From assembly GCA_910574965.1 (NCBI GenBank), contig CAJTDB010000003.1, forward strand, positions 1-64,000: DNA of 64,000 nucleotides, written 5' to 3'. Positions 7,459-14,793 of this stretch are shown piece by piece. How positions within the stretch are numbered: the first letter of the stretch is position 1; each line of letters starts with the position of its first letter. The DNA is from Lachnospiraceae bacterium (lineage in GTDB: Bacteria; Bacillota; Clostridia; Lachnospirales; Lachnospiraceae). The notes under the pieces are model-generated. The model saw only the letters and a list, made by a program, of their open reading frames with translations, made no database searches and was not told where the DNA came from. A program made the position numbers and the translations under genes.

Positions 7459-9063
7459 CTACTTATTTTCTGATATTTTGACCGACACCTTCATATTGCC
7501 ATAAAACCGAAACATAAGAGTCTTATCCGAGAACACTGTTACCGAATCCACCACGATGCACCACAGATCGGTATCAAACTCCGTCAGACTCTCTCTGCAT
7601 TGCTCCAACTTTTTAAGACAGCGATGAATCTGTTCTTTCTGGCCAAGCTGCTCTACCATCTTGTTATCCAGATAGGCGATCCGATCTTCCGCCTTTTTGC
7701 ACTTTGCATCCATTTCTGAGAATCGGCGGTTATACTCTTCCTGATCCTGTATCTGTCGGGTGTTCTCATTCATATAGCGACGAAGATCGTTGATCAGATC
7801 AGCATGCTTGGTTCTTGCCAGATCCTGCTGTTTTTCCAGATACTGAGTATCTGCCAGTTTGATAAAAAGCTCCTTAAGATGCTTTATGTACGGTTCTTTT
7901 TTCTCCAATACCTGATTAAAGGCCATTACAAAAGCATCCATGATCTCCTCTTCCTCTAAAATTGGAGTCGTGCAGGCAGTCTTATGATCATACTTATGAT
8001 TGCATCGCCAGATACATTTACGATATTTACTACCGCTGTGCCATACTTTTCTACCATAAAATTTATGACAGTCATTACAGAGGATTCTGGCAGTGAATGG
8101 GCTGTTCTTGTGTAATTGTCGACGAACAGGACGTCTCCGCTCAATTTCCTTCTGCACCAGATCAAACATCTCTGGATTGATAATGGCCGGATGAGAATTT
8201 TTTATATAGTACTGCGGAAGCTCTCCCCTGTTTTTCCTGATCTTTTTGGTCAGGAAATCTGCTGTGTAGGTTTTCTGAAGCAGGGCGTCACCCTTGTATT
8301 TTTCGTTCTGAAGAATGCTCATAATAGTAGACACGCTCCATTGTTTTTTACCTGCTGGCGTCGGAATCCCCTCGCTGACAAGCAGGTTGGCAATAGCCCG
8401 AACAGTCTTTCCTTCCAGAAACAGATTATATATTTTACGTACAATCTCCGCTTCTGCCTCAACAATCTTGGGAAGCCCGTCCTCGCCTTTTTCATAGCCA
8501 AGAAAAGATTTATAAGGCATATTGACTTTTCCGTCTTCCATACTCTTCCGCTTGCCCCAGGTTATGTTTTCACTGATAGAACGGCTTTCCTCCTGAGCCA
8601 AACTGCTCATAATGGTGATCATGACCTCGCCTTTAGCATCCAGTGTATGAATATTTTCTTTCTCGAAATACACTTCCACCCCTTTTTCTTTCAGCCGTCT
8701 GACAGCAGTCAATGTGTCCACCGTATTACGGGCAAAACGACTGATCGACTTGGTAAGGATTAGATCTATCTTTCCGCATAATGCATCTTCGATCATGTGA
8801 TTGAACCCTTCCCGTTTTTTGGTGTTAGTGCCGGAAATCCCTTCGTCAGTATAAACTGAGACAAATTCCCATTCAGGATTACTTTTAATATGCTGAGCAT
8901 AGAAGTTTATCTGCGCTTCATAACTGGAGAGCTGCTCATCCGAATCCGTAGAGACGCGGGCATAAGCCGCCACGCGCTTTTTGTGCTGTTCTGCAACTGG
9001 TGCGGCAATATTTAAAGCAATCCTGCTCTCTATCTTATGAACTTTTCTGATCGGGGTTGTCAT
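7459..9063 (-). CDS. Large serine recombinase
   Basis: A 534-aa site-specific integrase/excisionase. The N-terminal resolvase domain holds the nucleophile in YARVSTD (Ser about 39), plus ISGTNTKKR and TKSISRFARN. The recombinase domain follows (about 190-300). A zinc ribbon is formed by CNDC and a later CxxxC...C set, and a long coiled coil spans about 390-490, all typical of the large serine integrase (TnpX/phiC31) class. It overlaps the upstream recombinase by 29 bp, so both are made together. Such enzymes normally lie at the end of their element, which suggests the element edge is near 7.3 kb. Confidence 0.92.
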   Translation of the reverse strand: MTTPIRKVHKIESRIALNIAAPVAEQHKKRVAAYARVSTDSDEQLSSYEAQINFYAQHIKSNPEWEFVSVYTDEGISGTNTKKREGFNHMIEDALCGKIDLILTKSISRFARNTVDTLTAVRRLKEKGVEVYFEKENIHTLDAKGEVMITIMSSLAQEESRSISENITWGKRKSMEDGKVNMPYKSFLGYEKGEDGLPKIVEAEAEIVRKIYNLFLEGKTVRAIANLLVSEGIPTPAGKKQWSVSTIMSILQNEKYKGDALLQKTYTADFLTKKIRKNRGELPQYYIKNSHPAIINPEMFDLVQKEIERRRPVRRQLHKNSPFTARILCNDCHKFYGRKVWHSGSKYRKCIWRCNHKYDHKTACTTPILEEEEIMDAFVMAFNQVLEKKEPYIKHLKELFIKLADTQYLEKQQDLARTKHADLINDLRRYMNENTRQIQDQEEYNRRFSEMDAKCKKAEDRIAYLDNKMVEQLGQKEQIHRCLKKLEQCRESLTEFDTDLWCIVVDSVTVFSDKTLMFRFYGNMKVSVKISENK

Positions 9064-10381
9064 TTTGATGTCTCCTTTCCTCCATTTTCAGTCGGCGTTC
9101 TCTCGCCTGCTGTCGCATTTTCTCTGTCCAGCCTTCGCTGCGGGGAGGATGCTCCCAAGTTACTTCCGCTGTATGTCCGTCCCTGAAGATATAAAGTATC
9201 CGATTGTTTTTCAACATTTGTATCTCGGCGATCTTGTCAAGGACAATATCCCGGCTTAATTCCGTCACACCCAGAACCCCCATAGTTCTTTCCAAGAGAA
9301 TCTTCTCTGGGATCTGCCTGGACTGACAGGCTTTTTTACCGCGCGTATCAAGTACATGACACCTCCATACTGGTTTTTGCCATTTGAAGCCAGCATCAGC
9401 GATCTTTCGATTGAAGCTTCCGCCACAAAATCCGCAACGGATCATACTTGTAAAAATGTAGGGTTCCGTTGGTTTAGGTGTTTTATGGAACCTTTTCGCT
9501 CGGCGCGCGATCTCCTGCTGTACCTGCTCAAAAATATCTTTGTTGATAATAGCTTCATGAGCATTCTCCACATAATACATGGGAAGTTCTCCGCGATTTT
9601 GTATGCACTTTTTGGTAATATGATCACTTTTGTAAGTTTTCTGTAATAACAGATTTCCAGTATACGCTTCGTTTCGCAAAATACCATAAATGGTAGTTTC
9701 GTTCCATGGACGGCCTGTCCGGGTAGGAGTATTCATGCGTATCAGCTTTTTGACAATGGCATTTCTCCCCATTCCTGAGAGATAATCATGAAATATCTGA
9801 CGCACTGTTTTGGCTTCTTCGGGGACTATCTGCAAGATTCCATCCTTTAAACGGTAACCCAGCATACAAGCGTTGGCAAGATGTCCCTGCTCAAACTTTT
9901 TCCGAATACGCCATTTCATATTTTCGCTGGCTGACCAACTCTCCTCCTGTGCAAAAGATGCCAGGAGTGTCAGCATCAATTCTCCGTCTGCGCTTAAGGT
10001 GTGGATGTCTTCTTTTTCAAAATAGATATCTATACCTAATGCCTTTAATTCCCGTGCAGCTTCCAGAATGGTCACCGTATTGCGGGCGAAACGTGTCACA
10101 GACTTGGTAAGGATCATATCAATTTTTCCCGCCCTACAGTCGGACAGCATTCTCTGGAATTCTGGACGCTTCTCCTTCGTTCCAGTGATGCCTTCGTCCG
10201 CATAGATCCCAGCTAATTCCCAGTCTCCCCTGTTACCAATATAATGATTGTAATAGCTGATCTGAGCAGACAGTGAATGAATCATGGAATCCTTACCAGA
10301 AGATACGCGAGCGTAGGCCGCCACACGCTTTCGTCGGATCGGTTTAAGATACGAATGGTCAATTTTTGTAATTTCTCTCAT
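9035..10381 (-). CDS. Large serine recombinase (second, shorter)
   Basis: A 448-aa paralogue of the downstream recombinase. The catalytic serine is in YARVSSGKD (about residue 27), with GITGTKEKR, TKSVTRFARN and FEKEDIHTL motifs and a Recombinase domain. The zinc ribbon begins CGFCGG. The C-terminal coiled coil is short and the tail is basic. Paired serine recombinases in one operon are known in Firmicute elements, where both can be needed for integration or excision. It is preceded by a 35-aa frame and an ICE-type 'virulence' protein gene. Confidence 0.9.
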   Translation of the reverse strand: MREITKIDHSYLKPIRRKRVAAYARVSSGKDSMIHSLSAQISYYNHYIGNRGDWELAGIYADEGITGTKEKRPEFQRMLSDCRAGKIDMILTKSVTRFARNTVTILEAARELKALGIDIYFEKEDIHTLSADGELMLTLLASFAQEESWSASENMKWRIRKKFEQGHLANACMLGYRLKDGILQIVPEEAKTVRQIFHDYLSGMGRNAIVKKLIRMNTPTRTGRPWNETTIYGILRNEAYTGNLLLQKTYKSDHITKKCIQNRGELPMYYVENAHEAIINKDIFEQVQQEIARRAKRFHKTPKPTEPYIFTSMIRCGFCGGSFNRKIADAGFKWQKPVWRCHVLDTRGKKACQSRQIPEKILLERTMGVLGVTELSRDIVLDKIAEIQMLKNNRILYIFRDGHTAEVTWEHPPRSEGWTEKMRQQARERRLKMEERRHQNDNPDQKSS

Positions 10382-10448
10382 AATTTACCTCCACTTTCCC
10401 GGTGTTTATGCTGATAAATAATCAGGGGACCGATCGGCCCCCTTGATC

Positions 10449-10556
10449 TTACAGTTTCCAGATCTGGTCAATGCTGTAAATAACAATCAGGCTAAACCCG
10501 GATGCCCAGTTTACAAACAATGTATCTGAGCCGGAGGAAATATGATTATTTTCCAT
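10449..10556 (-). CDS. Small hydrophobic peptide (35 aa), coupled to the upstream gene
   Basis: The ATG at 10556 has AGGGGG upstream and overlaps the end of the 10546-11334 gene by 11 bp. After a polar start (MENNHISSGSD) comes a hydrophobic segment (LFVNWASGFSLIVIYS). It lies immediately before the recombinase operon. The family is not recognised. It could be a membrane peptide or a translated spacer for coupling. Confidence 0.45.
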   Translation of the reverse strand: MENNHISSGSDTLFVNWASGFSLIVIYSIDQIWKL

Positions 10557-11334
10557 AATGTGCGCCCCCTTCATTTTGGTTCTCTGTTGATGCAGGTCGT
10601 TCCGGACGGTATCCGTATCTCCAGCTGCCATTGCCAGACAGATTTCTGAGCAGAATCTTACGTGCCGCCTTATATTCATCTCCGATAAACCCCAATCTTA
10701 TCAGAAAAAGGCGCATCGTAAACTTCTCATTCTCCATACTACATTCTTTGGTGATGACTCGTTTTTGCTTCTTTGCCATTTCACATAGAGCGGAAATCAA
10801 GCGGTGATAGGCATCGGCTTCCCCGTCCAGACCATGTAATGTAAACCACGGAAATCGCAGACTGGATTCATCAATGATTACGGATAAATGATCTGTACCA
10901 ATGGCTTTTCTGAACAACGGAGCCTTACTGTCAATAATTTTTGTCAATCTTTCCAGAGCTTCTTCAGAAAACCCGGTTTTTGGTATTTCTACAATGAATG
11001 TATTGTCATCCACCGTCTCATTTTCCGGTTCATTATTTTCTGCTCCAGGAGACTTTTCAGATTCCTGCTCCATATTTTCTGTGGAGATTTCTTCTGAACT
11101 CTCCGATATATAGCCGTGTTCTTTCAGCTGGTTTATCAGTCGTTCCAGTTCGTCCGGAGAAACATTTTCCGTACAGGATAAAACGCCATTCTTATCTACG
11201 TTGTAAAGCCCTATGGCATAAGCAAACGTGGGTGCCTTTTGGTAAACAGCCGGTTTGCCTAAGATATCACTTATGGCCTGAACAAACTCTTTACGTTTTT
11301 TACCGGTTAGATTGTAGCTGTATTGTATTCTCAT
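10546..11334 (-). CDS. ICE-type 'virulence-related' protein
   Basis: A 262-aa protein starting at 11334 behind AAAGGAG. It matches my memory of the small 'virulence protein' family of Lachnospiraceae integrative elements: MRIQYSYNLTGKKRK at the start, QKAPTFAYAIG, an acidic Glu/Asn/Ser linker (about 85-125), then a FPWFTLHG core. The last 45 residues (ENEKFTMRLFLIRLGFIGDE...) are nearly the same as the C-terminus of the amidoligase at 12074-13036. The name is historical; no virulence function is shown. It is probably a DNA- or partner-binding accessory protein of the element. Confidence 0.75.
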   Translation of the reverse strand: MRIQYSYNLTGKKRKEFVQAISDILGKPAVYQKAPTFAYAIGLYNVDKNGVLSCTENVSPDELERLINQLKEHGYISESSEEISTENMEQESEKSPGAENNEPENETVDDNTFIVEIPKTGFSEEALERLTKIIDSKAPLFRKAIGTDHLSVIIDESSLRFPWFTLHGLDGEADAYHRLISALCEMAKKQKRVITKECSMENEKFTMRLFLIRLGFIGDEYKAARKILLRNLSGNGSWRYGYRPERPASTENQNEGGAHYGK

Positions 11335-11432
11335 GGATTTTGCTCCTTTCTTTAGTCCGCACACCATATATCACTCAAGCTTTCCAAAAAATCAAGTCTG
11401 AATATCTGATCAGTATGCGGAAAATCTACAGG

Positions 11433-11621
11433 TTACTCTTTATCACAGATTTCACCGGTAAAAATGTATTTTACATACTCTTTACGATGCTCTTCCAGAT
11501 AAACGACAAGTCCATAATAGTGCCTGCGATTAGCGATCCGCTGTACCATGTTTACGTCCAGCATATTGGTTTCTCCGCTTCGTCGTATGCTCTCAATCTG
11601 TTGCCTGATGGTTTCAGTCAT
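11433..11621 (-). CDS. DUF5049 family protein
   Basis: A 62-aa protein. The start at 11621 follows AAAAGGAGG and overlaps the end of the cyclotransferase gene by 8 bp. The sequence MTETIRQQIESIRRSGETNM, NMVQRIANRR, then YLEEHRKEYVKYIFTGE is the DUF5049 pattern found in mobile elements and phages. Its function is unknown. It is part of the amidoligase-cyclotransferase operon. Confidence 0.8.
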   Translation of the reverse strand: MTETIRQQIESIRRSGETNMLDVNMVQRIANRRHYYGLVVYLEEHRKEYVKYIFTGEICDKE

Positions 11622-12084
11622 TTTCGATCCTCCTTTTCCGGGAATCGCAAACAGCCCGATGCAGGATGTTGAGATCAAATCCCATATCTTTGTAGCTTTC
11701 CTTGATAATCTCAAAGTAGTGAGCTGACGGCGTATTATAGGGATGCCCAGATTCATTCATGATATAAATCATAGCGGCGACTCTTTCCCCGTCCAGTGTG
11801 AGGTGTAAAGTTTCTTTGCGGTAGAGATGCGGCCACCCTTCATAAATGTCAAGAGCATCTTCGTCTGTTGGCTGCAGCCGCCAAACCAGCACAGGAACCT
11901 TATATCCCTGTTCACGCTCGACAGTTGCCACAGCACTACGATTCCCGCCGCGGAACCACAAACGCCAGTTACGTAAAGTAGCTGTTCCTACTATTTCCGC
12001 CGTAGGGCAACGTCTTGCCATCTGTTCCAGGCTAAGATTAGAGCCATAGGCAATATACAGCTTCTCTTTGTTTTTATTGTACAT
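11614..12084 (-). CDS. Gamma-glutamylcyclotransferase-like (AIG2) protein
   Basis: A 156-aa protein. The start at 12084 is preferred because the GGAGG at about 12096 precedes it; the ATG at 12099 has no ribosome site. It carries the family signature YGSNL (residues 13-17, substrate loop) and a glutamate in DIYEGWP (about residue 82) that fits the catalytic acid. Enzymes of this fold release 5-oxoproline from gamma-glutamyl amines. The gene overlaps the amidoligase gene by 11 bp. In published comparative work amidoligases and such cyclotransferases recur as partners, one making and one breaking an amide bond. Confidence 0.88.
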   Translation of the reverse strand: MYNKNKEKLYIAYGSNLSLEQMARRCPTAEIVGTATLRNWRLWFRGGNRSAVATVEREQGYKVPVLVWRLQPTDEDALDIYEGWPHLYRKETLHLTLDGERVAAMIYIMNESGHPYNTPSAHYFEIIKESYKDMGFDLNILHRAVCDSRKRRIEND

Positions 12085-13036
12085 TTTCCAAACCTCCATT
12101 TTCAGAATTTGTGCTGTTTCTCGTGTTGATATGGCTTCTCACATTTTCCCGTGAGCCATATCTCCAGGCAACATTACCTTTTAAGTGTCTGTATAAGTGT
12201 TCTCTACAGCTTTTAAACTCCTCTCCGATGAAACCAATTCGATTCAGATATACTCGCATTGCGAACTTTTCGTTATCTTCCTGTACCTTATGATATCGAG
12301 CATTTTTCTGTGTCAGCGCCTGATGATTAAGCGCAAGAGCAAACACAACATAAGCTCTGATCTTTCCGGCATGGAGTGTGCCATTGAACCCTCGAAGCTC
12401 TACTGTATGGTTTCCGTGAAAGAAACTATGTAGATTGAGGAAATAATAGCGACTGCCATGATAATGGTTGCTGCGTCTACCTGTATATTTCTCGTACCAG
12501 ATATCCTCAAGCTGATCCCAAGTCTTTGGCTTTTTCTGGTTCATTTGTTCTACCAGCCACAGATCCATTTTCTGGCAATACTGCATTCTTTCTAACACAA
12601 TTTGTAACGCTTTATAGAACAGGTCATTATGGCTGGCAATAATGTTGATAAAGTTGCGGATACTCCTTGCAGTGTGCCCCGCTCCATCCAGATGGATATG
12701 GATACCACAGGTTTTGTTGACAAATCCTCCAGCTCGACGCAGGCGTCTTGCGATCCCCTGAAGAACAGCAATGTCCTGATAATAGTTTAGGACAGGGCTG
12801 ACCAACTCTACACTGTAATGATCGTTTGCTGATAGGGTTCCCCTGTACTGACAATTGAGGCTGCCATCGTACATAAACTTCCAGGTCCTTCCATCCGGGG
12901 CTTTGACCTCGTAGACTTCGTAATGACCGCCAACGTAGTTGACCTCACCCCGAAGGTAATCAGCAATCGTGTCTGCCGCCTGTTGTCGAGTGATCCCGGT
13001 GAACTCCACCTCAATGCCAAATTTTCTGGTAAACAT
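12074..13036 (-). CDS. Amidoligase (COOH-NH2 ligase, glutamine synthetase-like fold)
   Basis: A 320-aa protein of the Amidoligase_2 family. The N-terminus has GIEVEF, the metal/ATP-binding strand of this fold. VELVSPVL, CGIHIHLD and VELRGFNGTL give the other conserved acidic and His residues. It should join a carboxylate to an amine using ATP; the substrate is unknown. The ribosome site AAGGAGG is 10 bases before the ATG at 13036. The C-terminal 60 residues form a separate module shared with the protein at 10546-11334. It is first in an operon with the cyclotransferase and DUF5049 genes. Confidence 0.88.
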   Translation of the reverse strand: MFTRKFGIEVEFTGITRQQAADTIADYLRGEVNYVGGHYEVYEVKAPDGRTWKFMYDGSLNCQYRGTLSANDHYSVELVSPVLNYYQDIAVLQGIARRLRRAGGFVNKTCGIHIHLDGAGHTARSIRNFINIIASHNDLFYKALQIVLERMQYCQKMDLWLVEQMNQKKPKTWDQLEDIWYEKYTGRRSNHYHGSRYYFLNLHSFFHGNHTVELRGFNGTLHAGKIRAYVVFALALNHQALTQKNARYHKVQEDNEKFAMRVYLNRIGFIGEEFKSCREHLYRHLKGNVAWRYGSRENVRSHINTRNSTNSENGGLENVQ

Positions 13037-13081
13037 CTAACATCGTCCTCCTTTTCCTGGCGGACCGTTCTGCGATCGTCA

Positions 13082-13113
13082 TTTAAGGAGGCATCCACGG
13101 ATGCGTCCTTAAA
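13082..13113 (-). promoter_or_regulatory. Leader stem-loop upstream of the amidoligase gene
   Basis: TTTAAGGA (13082-13089) pairs with TCCTTAAA (13106-13113) and GCATC with GATGC inside, with one mismatch and a CACG loop. It sits 45 bp upstream of the amidoligase start. Without a T-run it looks like an RNA control or stability element rather than a terminator. Confidence 0.45.
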
Positions 13114-13177
13114 ATAAGTTCACATCGTGTCCACCAATTGTTTTATGCTGTGTTCAACATGTTACATCGTTACTGAC

Positions 13178-13372
13178 TTAGAACCTCCTTTCTTTTTGTT
13201 TTTTCGGATCAGCCAGCTTTTCGTGTGCCTGTTGTATATCGGTACTTCCTGATACATCATTCCAAACAATCACAATCTGTTCCAGACAGCCGATCCGCAT
13301 TGTCGTCCGGCAATGACAATGCCGCACGTATTGGGAAGTGACAAACCATTCCTTACGGCAGTCCCTCCCCAT
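13178..13372 (-). CDS. Small Cys/His-rich protein (64 aa)
   Basis: The ATG at 13372 overlaps the end of the 13353-13745 gene by 20 bp. The sequence has WFVTSQYVRHCHCRTTMRIG followed by a hydrophobic strand and a basic tail. The His/Cys cluster could bind a metal. Proteins of this look occur beside Replic_Relax and recombinase genes in gut Firmicute elements, but I cannot name a family. The ribosome site is weak, so translational coupling is likely. Confidence 0.5.
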   Translation of the reverse strand: MGRDCRKEWFVTSQYVRHCHCRTTMRIGCLEQIVIVWNDVSGSTDIQQAHEKLADPKKQKERRF

Positions 13373-13745
13373 GACGACTGAGAAGATAACACTCCCGTCC
13401 ACAAAACTTTCGCTTTTTATTTCCGTAGCTGATAAACCTTCGTCCACAATAGCTGCAAACCAAATGGTGCGGCTGAAGTTTTCTTCTCCGATTCCACCAG
13501 GTATAACGACAACGATCACTGCAAAATGTCTTTGGCTTGGAGCCTGGGCTATGGCGTAAAGGTACGCCGCAATTCCTACATCTTTCATGCCCCGGCTTGT
13601 CCATCTGTATCGGTTTAATACCGCTGCGGCGACAAATAGATTTGACTGTGTTGGGGGATAAGAACAGGCTTTCTGCAATCTCATTATATTTCTGTCCCTG
13701 TTGGTACATGGAAAGAACAGCTTCTTTTTTGATATTGGGTATCAT
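13353..13745 (-). CDS. HTH protein with two zinc fingers
   Basis: A 130-aa protein. Residues 7-42 form a sigma/transposase-like helix-turn-helix (AVLSMYQQGQKYNEIAESLF followed by SPNTVKSICRRSGI). Two Cys4 fingers follow: CRNC...FCSDRC (about 55-79) and CSYC...FCGREC (about 96-118). The ribosome site is AAGGAG at the ATG at 13745. It is probably a transcriptional regulator or DNA-binding accessory of the mobile element. Confidence 0.75.
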   Translation of the reverse strand: MIPNIKKEAVLSMYQQGQKYNEIAESLFLSPNTVKSICRRSGIKPIQMDKPGHERCRNCGVPLRHSPGSKPKTFCSDRCRYTWWNRRRKLQPHHLVCSYCGRRFISYGNKKRKFCGRECYLLSRHGEGLP

Positions 13746-13833
13746 ATGGTCTCCTTCTCATATTTTTTCATGTTGTTTGATTTGTTTTTATGGCTTGCAC
13801 GGATAAGGTTTAATAAATCTCCCCCTTGATTCG

Positions 13834-14793
13834 TCAGCACAGCATCCCTCCATCCCCGCCTTCTCGGATAAGATCCGCCAATTCATCCCCCGTAATCACC
13901 GCAAACAGACGAAGCTGTTTCTCAAATGCAGTACGAATATGGTCAACCAGATGCTCTTTACGTTTCTGATCCGGTACAATCCAGACTGTCAGCGGAAATA
14001 CGCCGGAAATTTTCTGCTCTAATCCCGTATGATAATATTGATGGTATTTTCGGCATTTTTCTATCACTTTGGCTGGAGATTCGGTGTCAAGATCGACCTC
14101 GAAGAACCAGCGGTCCTCATACTCACCGGATACAGTAACAGCGTACAGATCAGGCTTTAAGGAGAGTTGTGTTCCATGCCTGCTGTATGCTCGCCAGCAT
14201 TCCGGCTCCAACTGTAACGCATTAAGAGTAAATCCATATTTTTGACATAACTCTGCCAACTGGATAGAAATTTCTGATACTGCCAGTGTATGCGCCAGAA
14301 AATACGGCGAAGGTTCAAAAAATCGTCTGACGGGTGCTGCTTTGTAGTCGTGAAGGCGCAACAGACGTTCTCCGGCATGAGAGATATACCAGACTAAGGA
14401 CCCAGATCCGGCCCGTATTCCCCCGATCCGGCGGGACAGCGCATCGACAAGCCCCATATTCCGAAGCTTTTTCAGACAACGGCCTGAAGCTCTCAGAGCG
14501 GCATTGGGCGAGGCAGCATTCGTAAAAAACAGCCGTTGAATTTGTCCTGTCATCAGATAACGATGTCTTTGAATCGCTGATAATACTTTTTTATCACGCT
14601 CTCCCAAAGATATATCCAGCTCGACTAAATGTTTACGGGAAATCCGTTGATTTTCCTTACCTTCTCCCCCGTAAGAGGAATTATTTGGAGCTGGATTACT
14701 ATAGGAATTACAAACCTTATATTTAGAAAAATCCGGCGTTGCAGGCTTTTTTGCTTCTGCTTTCCGATCATGGTTCGTCGGTCGATTAGTCAT
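13834..14793 (-). CDS. Replication-relaxation (Replic_Relax) family protein
   Basis: A 319-aa protein with its start at 14793 (GGAGG eight bases upstream). After a polar 60-residue tail comes a winged-helix region (VLSAIQRHRYLMTGQIQRLF; LKKLRNMGLVDAL), then a nuclease-like alpha/beta core (LKPDLYAV; WFFEVDLDTESP). This is the Replic_Relax build, seen on plasmids and integrative elements and thought to help start DNA processing. It overlaps the upstream ATPase gene by 4 bp (ATGA), a pairing that suggests the two act together. Confidence 0.85.
   Translation of the reverse strand: MTNRPTNHDRKAEAKKPATPDFSKYKVCNSYSNPAPNNSSYGGEGKENQRISRKHLVELDISLGERDKKVLSAIQRHRYLMTGQIQRLFFTNAASPNAALRASGRCLKKLRNMGLVDALSRRIGGIRAGSGSLVWYISHAGERLLRLHDYKAAPVRRFFEPSPYFLAHTLAVSEISIQLAELCQKYGFTLNALQLEPECWRAYSRHGTQLSLKPDLYAVTVSGEYEDRWFFEVDLDTESPAKVIEKCRKYHQYYHTGLEQKISGVFPLTVWIVPDQKRKEHLVDHIRTAFEKQLRLFAVITGDELADLIREGGDGGMLC

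Noticed and set aside
8116-8763. A 215-codon plus-strand frame inside the serine recombinase
   Set aside because: Antisense shadow of a strongly supported recombinase gene; no ribosome site and no family.
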